Source: Casp-Chloro-G3 sp002816715
GTDB taxonomy: Bacteria; Chloroflexota; Dehalococcoidia; Lucifugimonadales; UBA3495
Reading direction: 5' to 3'
Length of the DNA: 8,110 nucleotides
Assembly: GCA_027623815.1 (NCBI GenBank)
Contig: JAQBUV010000096.1
Span: forward strand, 1 to 8,110
Shown: one piece after another, positions 1 to 5,730 of the stretch
Position numbering within the stretch: position 1 is the first letter of the stretch
How the letters are laid out: every line of letters begins with the position of its first letter
Notes under the pieces: model-generated
Told to the model about the DNA's origin: nothing
Seen by the model: only the letters and a program-made list of their open reading frames with translations
The model's database searches: none
Translations under genes and position numbers: made by a program

Positions 1-340
1 TTTATCCGATAAGCCACGGCCCTTCCACACGGTGCCGTAGGATCACTTTGCCCGACTTTCGTCCCTGCTCGACTTGTTGGTCTCGCAGTCAAGCCCTCTT
101 ATGCCAATACGTTCTATGGACGATTTCCATCCGTCCTGAGAGGACCTTTGGGCGCCTCCGTTACGCTTTGGGAGGCAACCGCCCCAGTTAAACTGCCCAC
201 CAGACACTGTTCCCTAGTTTTGCTAAGGTTAGAGCCAAAAACAGACAAGGGTGGTATTTCAACGATGACTCCACCCCAACTGGCGTTGAGGCTTCATAGT
301 CTCCCACCTATCCTACACATGACAATTCTCAGCCCAATGT

Positions 341-379
<39 letters not shown>

Positions 380-504
380 CGCGGGTCGCCCGCGTCTTCA
401 CGGGCACCGCAATTTCACCGAGCCCTCCGCCGAGACAATGGCCAAGTCGTTCAACCATTCATGCGGGTCGGAACTTACCCGACAAGGGACTTCGCTACCT
501 TAGG

Positions 505-1008
505 CATATTGTTACTCCCTGAAATTCTCCTGAAACGATCCCCGTAAAACGGTTTGCGTTTCAATAAGTTATCAGAGGGGCCGATCATTTCTGTCGACCT
601 CTGCATGTCGCCATACAGATCGGACCATATCTTCTCAACGGTTCCGAACGCTGAGTCTGGCGTATGGTCTCTGAGGATTCCAGAGAAGCTTTTCCAGCTC
701 GGTCACAAGTTTACGGGGAGAACTAAAGCAGTCCCGCTCATTTGCTTCCTAATGCTCAGCGAAACGCTGAGTTCACATAGAGATGCGCCACCCAAATTAA
801 TGGATGAACACTCTCGCCTCTCTGGTCTTTCCTGCTGATTATCCGCACCGGACGCATTGTCACCTACTGATTCAGATTAAACCAGCAGGTAGCGCCGGAT
901 ACTAACCGGACTTTCCAGCATATAGCCAAATTTTATAACGGCCTTAGACACAGCAGACACGATCACTGGATGATACATCCAGATCCCGCAATCATACTGC
1001 TCTGGTTG
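505..1008 (-). ncRNA. group I intron in 23S rRNA at E. coli position 1923 (I-CeuI site)
   Basis: The 23S sequence breaks off after TAACTCTAACGGT and resumes with CCTAAGGTAGCGAAG, exactly at the position equivalent to U1923. The 504-nt insert has the group I hallmarks. The 5' exon ends in U and the intron ends in G (505). The internal guide GCCGTTA (936-942) pairs with exon TAACGGT (1009-1015) through six Watson-Crick pairs and a terminal U-G wobble. The core segments follow in order: P (about 908-922, TGCTGGAAA), Q (828-840, AATCAGCAGGAAA, pairing with P as P4), R (656-677, CTCAGAGACCATACG) and S (622-634, AAGATATGGTCC); GACCATA and TATGGTC can form P7. There is no sense-strand open frame long enough for a LAGLIDADG endonuclease, so mobility would need help in trans. 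It is expected to self-splice from the rRNA precursor. Intron identity is near certain; the subgroup is not assigned. Confidence 0.94.
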
Positions 1009-1064
1009 ACCGTTAGAGTTACGGCCGCCGTTCACCGGGGCTTCAGTTAGGGGCTCTCACCCCA

Positions 1065-1106
<42 letters not shown>

Positions 1107-1753
1107 GTTGGGTTTCCCCTTAGCACAGACCTGTGTTTTTGTTAAACAGTCGCCCGGCCTTCTTCTCTGCGCCCCCAGAACGCTCCGTCAGCAAGTGACT
1201 TCACCCTCCGGGGGGCCCTTTCTCCCGAAGTTACAGGGCCCTTTTGTCTAGTTCCTTAGCGAAGGTTAGCTCGAACACCTAGGGACGTTTATCCCTGCCC
1301 ACCAGTGGCGGTTTGCGGTACGGTTGCCTGTATCTCTCCACACGAAGATTTTCTAGTCGGCATGGACTCAACGGAATTTTGTACGCCCGAAGGCTACAAT
1401 TTTCTCGCCCCTCAGCTTAACGTCGGAGTGGATTTGCCTGCCCCGACTCGCCTACAGGAAAGAACGCACCATGTCCAATGGGCACGCTCCGCCTATCCTT
1501 CCGCACTCCTCCTTGCATCAACAAAACACAGGCAGTGCAGGAATATTAACCTGCTGTCCATCGCCTTCGGCGCTTGCCTACGGCTTAGGACCGACTAACC
1601 CTACGCCGATAAACGTTGCGTAGGAAACCTTGGGCTTTCGGTGTCAGTGATTCTCACACTGATTAACGCTACTCATTCCGGGATTCTCACTTCCCCGCGC
1701 TCCAGCAAGCCTCACGACTCACCTTCATCGCCCGAGGAACGCTCCTCTACCAC

Positions 1754-1876
1754 GCCCAGGCATAACTCAAGGGTTCCAATGCAACCCCTTTGCCATTCCC
1801 CGCCAGATTCCCCTGCGAACAGGTTCCTCTTTTGGTTCCTGACTCCAGAATTGAATCTTCCTCCTTGTACCTGAAC
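1754..1876 (-). other. structured insertion in helix 45 of 23S rRNA (IVS-like)
   Basis: Between conserved segments, E. coli helix 45 has about 22 nt while this gene has about 123. The insert closes on itself: plus-strand 1754-1762 pairs with 1868-1876 (nine pairs with wobbles), CAAGG 1768-1772 pairs with CCTTG 1863-1867, AGATTC 1805-1810 pairs with GAATCT 1853-1858, and at the tip, in RNA sense, CCTG-TTCG-CAGG (1812-1823) is a UUCG hairpin. Helix 45 is one of the two classic sites of intervening sequences, which RNase III removes to leave a fragmented 23S rRNA. Excision here is an inference; the alternative is a permanent lineage-specific expansion. No reading frame of note is present. Confidence 0.7.
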
Positions 1877-1960
1877 ATCCACGGCTTCGGCGGCAAACTT
1901 AAGCCCCGTTACATTTTCGGCGCAGGATCCCTCGACCAGTGGGCTATTACGCACTCTTTA

Positions 1961-1995
<35 letters not shown>

Positions 1996-2560
1996 TTTGG
2001 GAACCCCACCTCCTTTCCCACTTAGCTTGCGCTTAGGGGCCTTAGCCGGTGGTCTGGGCTGTTTCCCTTTTGACAATCGCACTTATCTGTGACTGTCTCA
2101 CTCCCGGGTATCGGCAAAACGGCATTGGTGGTTTGATTGGGTTTGGTAAGCTCACGCCCCCTAGCCCATTCAGTGCCCTACCTCCGTTCTCCTAGTTCCC
2201 GAGGCTGTACCTAAATACATTTCGAGGAGAACCAGCTATATCCGAGTTCGATTGGAATTTCTCCTCTACCCACAGCTCATCCCAAGCATTTGTACTTGCC
2301 ACGAGTTCGATCCTCCAGTTCGCGTTAACGAACCTTCAATCTGGCCATGGGTAGCTCACCCGGTTTCGGGTCTAATACATGAAACTAATCGCCCTATTCA
2401 GACTCGCTTTCGCTACGGCTCCAGAATTCCAATTCCTTAACCTTGCTTCATACATTAAGTCCCCGGATCATTCTTCAATAGGCACGCCGTCACCCCGAAC
2501 TAAATCGAGGCTGCGACCTTCTGTAAGCTTACGGTTTCAGGTCTATTTCACTCCCCGTTA

Positions 2561-2594
<34 letters not shown>

Positions 2595-3127
2595 TCGCTA
2601 TCGGTGACCAAGGGTATTTAGCCTTGGAGGGTGGTCCCCCCTACTTCCCACAAGGTTTCCCGTGCCCCGTGGTACTTAGGATAAACACCAGGAGTCTCAT
2701 CCATTTCGTCTACAGGGCTTTCACCTTCTATGACGGCCCTTCCCAGGGTCCTTCGACTAGGGATGAGATTTGTAACTCCTTCAGACCTAATGAGGTGGTC
2801 CTAGGCATTTCCTGTAACCCCAGTACGACATAGGCCCTCATGCCACTAAGTCGTATTGGTTTGGGCTGTTCCCCGTTCGTTCGCCACTACTAGGGGAATC
2901 TCGGTTGATGTATTTTCCTCAGGGTACTTAGATGTTTCAGTTCCCCTGCTTACCTTCCTCACCTTTAGGATGAGGATGAACCGGCTCAACACCGGAACGG
3001 GTTACCCCATTCGGAAATCCCCGACTATGCCTGTTAGACGGCTTGTCGAGGCTTATCGCAGCCTTACCGCGTCCTTCATCGGCCCTTGGTCCCAAGGCAT
3101 CCACCGTAAGCTCTTAATAATTTGACC

Positions 3128-3328
3128 CACGCTAGGAACTCCAAACTTTTAATTTTCTCGGCTTGGACTATTCCAGGATCTTAAAGACTTCTTATTCTCT
3201 TTTTAAGGTGCCACACAAAGGAAACGGCGGCAGGGTTACCCCCAAGCCGCCGCCTAGGTTTCCCGATTAACTATTTGTGTTTCAGGTGATCCGCATTCCG
3301 ATCAAATGAACCCCTTGCTTTTGTGTCG
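3128..3328 (-). other. 23S rRNA precursor leader with a long hairpin
   Basis: This is the transcribed stretch between the predicted start site (about 3328) and the mature 23S 5' end. It holds a composite hairpin from 3213 to 3280: ACACAAA (3213-3219) pairs with TTTGTGT (3274-3280), GGAAA (3220-3224) with TTTCC (3259-3263), and CGGCGG (3225-3230) with CCGCCG (3247-3252), separated by internal bulges. It could be a processing signal or an antitermination structure. No convincing boxA was seen. Confidence 0.6.
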
Positions 3329-3334
3329 AAATGT

Positions 3335-3363
3335 ATTATAGATAGGGTGGGTCAGTCCGTCAA
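3335..3363 (-). promoter_or_regulatory. near-consensus sigma70-type promoter of the 23S gene
   Basis: On the minus strand, TTGACG (3358-3363) is followed after exactly 17 nt by TATAAT (3335-3340). Only the last base of the -35 box departs from consensus. The predicted start is near 3328, about 200 nt before the mature 23S. Its strength and position fit a dedicated rRNA promoter, which the gene needs because no 16S lies upstream. Confidence 0.87.
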
Positions 3364-3541
3364 GGGGTTTTTGAGCAATTTTGGGGTTTTGGTTGAGGAT
3401 AATTAACTTCTTCCTTCCATTCCCGGTTTTGTTCCCGCCGCCGCGTATACTGCCCAACCGCTGGTCTAAACGTACCCTGAAGCCACCGCCCAGGAATTGC
3501 GTCTCATCAGGCATCTTAACCCGAGACCCAGAATAACCGGC

Positions 3542-3586
3542 TTGACATATTGGTAAGTTATAGCTTACCGTAAGGCATGGCTTACG
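3542..3586 (+). promoter_or_regulatory. promoter-operator with two tandem palindromes over the arsR start codon
   Basis: A perfect -35 box TTGACA lies at 3542-3547. Two 18-bp palindromes follow: GGTAAGTTATAGCTTACC (3552-3569) and CGTAAGGCATGGCTTACG (3569-3586). They share one base, have GTAAG/CTTAC arms 17 bp apart, and each has a single mismatched pair near its centre. The second spans the ATG at 3577. Bound ArsR dimers would cover the -10 region and the start codon, giving autorepression. The -10 box is unclear (TTACCG or TACCGT near 3565), and the spacing suggests a leaderless or very short-leader mRNA. Confidence 0.65.
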
Positions 3587-3888
3587 CAGAAGTGTTTGCA
3601 GCATTGGCAGACCCAACCCGCCGACATATATTTGAGGCGTTGCGCAACCAGCCCAAAACTGTCGGCCAGGTGGCGGCAGGGCTCCCGGTGAGCAGGCCTG
3701 CTGTGTCTCAACACCTGAAGGTGCTTGAGTCGGCTAGATTGGTCAGCGTTGAGCCGCAGGGTAATCGTCGCTTGTATTCAATCAAGCGCGATGGGTTGGA
3801 TGATGTGCGCCAGTATCTGGAGAGTTTCTGGTCCGATGCCTTGTCCGCTTATGGCGCAGAAATTTCACGACGCACGAATGACGTATGA
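3577..3888 (+). CDS. ArsR-family winged helix-turn-helix repressor (SdpR-like)
   Basis: This 103-residue protein has the ArsR/SmtB layout. The opening FAALADPTRRHIFEALR (residues 7-23) is the family's first helix, the recognition helix lies in SRPAVSQHLKVLESARLV (39-56), and the beta wing runs over about 57-70 with GNRRLYSIK. There is no cysteine, so the classical metal sites are absent and it probably belongs to the SdpR-like group found beside AHSA1 genes rather than to metal sensors. The start is firm: an in-frame TAA at 3571-3573 excludes any upstream extension. There is no good ribosome site; TAAGG sits one base from the ATG, consistent with leaderless translation. Two palindromes at the start indicate autoregulation. 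The next gene begins 20 bp after the stop and is probably co-transcribed. The ligand or signal is unknown. Confidence 0.93.
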   Translation: MAYAEVFAALADPTRRHIFEALRNQPKTVGQVAAGLPVSRPAVSQHLKVLESARLVSVEPQGNRRLYSIKRDGLDDVRQYLESFWSDALSAYGAEISRRTNDV

Positions 3889-3908
3889 ATAATTAATGGG
3901 AGAAGCCA

Positions 3909-4367
3909 ATGCTTGATCCAATTGTCAAAACAATTGAAGTGCCCTGCAGCCAAGAAATGGCGTTCGTGGTGTTTGTGAACGAAATGGGCAGTTGGTGGCC
4001 GCTGGACAAGCGCTCGATGTCATTGATGTACAGCGGCCAGCCGGCCAAGTCGTTGCGTGTTGAATCGAAGCAAGGCGGCCAGATTGTAGAGATTGGCCCC
4101 GATGACACGGAGCACCTGTGGGGCACGATCAAGTCATACGATCCGCATGACTTTGTCAGCATGGACTTTCACATGGGGTTACCCCCAGAAAACGCCAGCC
4201 TGGTTGAAGTGCGCTTTACCGGAATTGGAGCGGCACAAACCCGCGTTGAACTAACCCAGAGTAATTGGGAAGCGTTTGGCGACATGGCCCAGATGATGCA
4301 CGATGGCTACGGATCAGGTTGGGTCATTATTTTTGAGGAGGCATTCAAATCGGCTTGCGGCGGATAA
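3909..4367 (+). CDS. SRPBCC-fold protein, AHSA1 (Hsp90 ATPase activator-like) family
   Basis: This 152-residue cytoplasmic protein is a single START/SRPBCC-type domain. Features seen are the N-terminal strand and helix VPCSQEMAFVVFVN (11-24), the family-typical W29-W30-P31 that follows, the central WGTIKSYDP (71-79), the strand and turn TRVELTQSNWEAFGD (111-125), and the C-terminal amphipathic helix with GWVIIFEEAFK (137-147) that closes the hydrophobic cavity. Such proteins bind hydrophobic ligands; no catalytic residue can be named here, and the eukaryotic Hsp90 role should not be transferred. A ribosome site GGGAGAAG (3898-3905) precedes the ATG by three bases. The gene sits 20 bp behind arsR, a very common pairing in which the repressor controls the SRPBCC gene. 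Family is confident; function unknown. Confidence 0.9.
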   Translation: MLDPIVKTIEVPCSQEMAFVVFVNEMGSWWPLDKRSMSLMYSGQPAKSLRVESKQGGQIVEIGPDDTEHLWGTIKSYDPHDFVSMDFHMGLPPENASLVEVRFTGIGAAQTRVELTQSNWEAFGDMAQMMHDGYGSGWVIIFEEAFKSACGG

Positions 4368-4429
4368 ATCTTATAATCAAATGGCTTAATTTTTAACGAA
4401 ACGATAAGTAAAAGGAAGTAAAGGCATAC

Positions 4430-4615
4430 ATGAAAACTCTTAAATGCGACCTATGCGAATATGAGGGCCAGGGTGAAACCTTCGAAGCATGGATGGAAGC
4501 GCTCAAGCCTCATTACGGTGAGGCTCATGCTGAAGTAATGAGCGATTCTAGTAAAACTAAGGAGGACATGGAGCGGTGGATGGCTGAAAATAAGGCAAGG
4601 TTTGAAGCTGGCTAA
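4430..4615 (+). CDS. small protein with a C-x2-C...H-x4-H pattern, DUF1059-like
   Basis: This 61-residue protein has C6-x2-C9 near its start and H28-x4-H33 after a short acidic/amphipathic segment, a plausible zinc site that resembles the small DUF1059 metal-binding proteins. The C-terminal half (residues 38-61) is charged and probably helical, ending in MERWMAENKARFEAG. The ATG is preceded by AAGG at 4421-4424 and by GGAAG further up at 4414-4418. The gene follows the AHSA1 gene after 62 bp with no terminator, so it may be the third member of the arsR unit. The DUF1059 match is from memory of the motif and is moderate. The short length leaves some doubt that it is a gene, though the conserved ligand pattern and ribosome site favour it. 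Confidence 0.75.
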   Translation: MKTLKCDLCEYEGQGETFEAWMEALKPHYGEAHAEVMSDSSKTKEDMERWMAENKARFEAG

Positions 4616-4677
4616 ATAAAATATTGGTGCTGACATTGTCCAGTAGACAGGCCAGTTAGTACATTTTGGGGTGGTCG

Positions 4678-4683
4678 TATTAT
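4678..4683 (+). promoter_or_regulatory. weak candidate -10 box upstream of the CADD-like gene
   Basis: TATTAT matches five of six consensus bases and has TTAGTA (4656-4661) 16 nt upstream, which is a poor -35. The 201-nt gap (4616-4816) needs a promoter if the CADD-like gene is not read from the arsR unit, but nothing better was found. Confidence 0.25.
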
Positions 4684-4816
4684 AGATCTGTGCCTTGCGT
4701 CCCGGCGCACCAGTGCTCCCAGAAGTAAGCCTTCGCTTTTCTTGGTGACGCCAATCGGTTAATATTGATTCATCAAACGGCAAAACGATTCTCACGTATC
4801 AAATGGAGGCATACCC

Positions 4817-5503
4817 GTGACCGAGACCCTTTTGAACCGACTCCAGCAGTTGATCGACGACAAATCTTTGTTGACTCACCCTTTCTACCAGGCCTGGCAG
4901 GCTGGGGAATTGAGCATTGAGGACTTGCAAATATACGCCAGTCAGTATTATTTCTTTGAGGCCAACTTCCCGCGTTTCCTCAGCGCCATCCACTCCAAGT
5001 GCGGTGACCGGGAGGTGCGCCAGAGCATCCTGGACAACCTTTGGGACGAGGAGCACGGCGTGTCCAACCACCGGGCCATGTGGCTGGACTTCTGCGCCAG
5101 CCTGGGTCTGGATAAAGATCAGGTCGAGTTCACTGAGATTCAACCCAAGACCCAGGGATTGCTGGACGCTTACTTCCATGCTTCCAGCCAGGGTAGCTGC
5201 TCGGAAGGCTTGGCCGCTATGTATGCCTACGAGGCCCAGGTGCCCCAGGTCGCCCTGGAAAAGATTCGAGGACTAAGAGAGTTTTACGGGATTGATTCGC
5301 CAGAGGCTTTGCAGTTCTTTGAAGTGCATAGCGTTCTGGACGAAGACCACGCCGCGAAGGAAGCGGAGGGTATCGTCAGCCAGACCTCGCCGGAAACTGA
5401 GGCGCAGGTAGAAAAGGCGTTGCAGTCTGCTTTGGACGCCTGGTGGGGCTTTCTCGATGGCATTGAGGAGCAGCGTTACTCGCAGTCCAGCGCCGCTGAC
5501 TAA
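4817..5503 (+). CDS. CADD-family (heme-oxygenase-fold) protein, probable self-sacrificing p-aminobenzoate synthase
   Basis: This 228-residue protein has the all-helical TenA/PqqC/CADD fold. Compared with my recollection of Chlamydia trachomatis CADD, the dinuclear metal ligands fall in place with a constant offset of three residues: E78, H85, E139, H171, D175 and H178, within motifs WDEEHGVSNH, YAYEAQVPQ and HSVLDEDHA. The tyrosine that CADD consumes as the pABA scaffold (Tyr27) corresponds to Y24 in HPFYQAW, the proposed amine donor Lys152 to K149, and Tyr141 to Y138. CADD uses oxygen and a metal pair to cut pABA from its own side chains, feeding folate synthesis. That role here is inferred from the residues. 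The start is GTG with a strong GGAGG (4805-4809) seven bases upstream. The gene stands alone, with a 201-nt gap before it and a terminator after it. Alternatives are a TenA-type hydrolase or another iron oxidase of this fold. Confidence 0.9.
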   Translation: MTETLLNRLQQLIDDKSLLTHPFYQAWQAGELSIEDLQIYASQYYFFEANFPRFLSAIHSKCGDREVRQSILDNLWDEEHGVSNHRAMWLDFCASLGLDKDQVEFTEIQPKTQGLLDAYFHASSQGSCSEGLAAMYAYEAQVPQVALEKIRGLREFYGIDSPEALQFFEVHSVLDEDHAAKEAEGIVSQTSPETEAQVEKALQSALDAWWGFLDGIEEQRYSQSSAAD

Positions 5504-5528
5504 TTTCACCCAACCGGGATGAACGCTG

Positions 5529-5559
5529 AAGCCCTGGGTAGCACGCCTGGGGCTTTTTT
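5529..5559 (+). terminator. rho-independent terminator of the CADD-like gene
   Basis: An 11-bp stem, AAGCCCTGGGT (5529-5539) with GCCTGGGGCTT (5545-5555), encloses a 5-nt loop and runs into a six-T tract (5554-5559). It lies 26 bp after the CADD-like stop codon and separates that gene from the antiporter. Confidence 0.87.
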
Positions 5560-5585
5560 GCGAATTACGCCACTATTGCTAGTAT

Positions 5586-5614
5586 CTGCTTGGGTGAATA
5601 TATACGGGTATAAT
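5586..5614 (+). promoter_or_regulatory. probable promoter of the antiporter gene
   Basis: A perfect TATAAT box lies at 5609-5614; 17 nt upstream is CTGCTT (5586-5591), a weak -35. The predicted start is near 5621, just ahead of the AGGAGG at 5638-5643. This favours an mRNA that begins after the terminator and a protein start well upstream of the ATG at 5731. Confidence 0.5.
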
Positions 5615-5637
5615 AGTGTTATAGACATGATTCCGTC

Positions 5638-5643
5638 AGGAGG
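5638..5643 (+). promoter_or_regulatory. strong Shine-Dalgarno site with no canonical in-frame start behind it
   Basis: AGGAGG is a perfect ribosome site. The antiporter frame is open from here through to 5731, but it contains no ATG, GTG or TTG before 5731. ATC at 5653, nine bases downstream, is the best-placed candidate start. A TTG at 5645 exists but is in another frame, which closes at TAA 5726-5728. Confidence 0.6.
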
Positions 5644-5730
5644 TTTGCGACTATCGAATTTCTGCTCTCCGTCGCTCTCGCAGTCTCCGGCGCGGATGAC
5701 TTTGGGCTGGTTCGCGACTTCGCTATAACC

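Noticed and set aside
554..838. 94-codon frame within the intron as a homing endonuclease
   Set aside because: It runs antisense to the intron RNA, is too short for a LAGLIDADG protein and overlaps the catalytic core (Q, R and S segments).
3302..3616. 104-codon minus-strand frame between 23S and arsR
   Set aside because: It contains the 23S promoter, overlaps the arsR start, and has no family resemblance.
4679..4684. TATAAT on the minus strand before the CADD-like gene
   Set aside because: No -35-like hexamer at a suitable distance and no gene downstream on that strand.
4451..4795. 114-codon minus-strand frame
   Set aside because: It is antisense to the small Cys2-His2 gene, which has the better ribosome site and motif.
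4799..5179. Minus-strand frame and a shifted plus frame over the CADD-like gene
   Set aside because: Shadows of a gene with clear family motifs in its own frame.
5519..5728. 69-codon plus frame upstream of the antiporter
   Set aside because: It runs straight through the rho-independent terminator and the antiporter promoter and lacks a ribosome site at its start. A shorter TTG start at 5645 in the same frame would give only 27 residues without a recognisable pattern.
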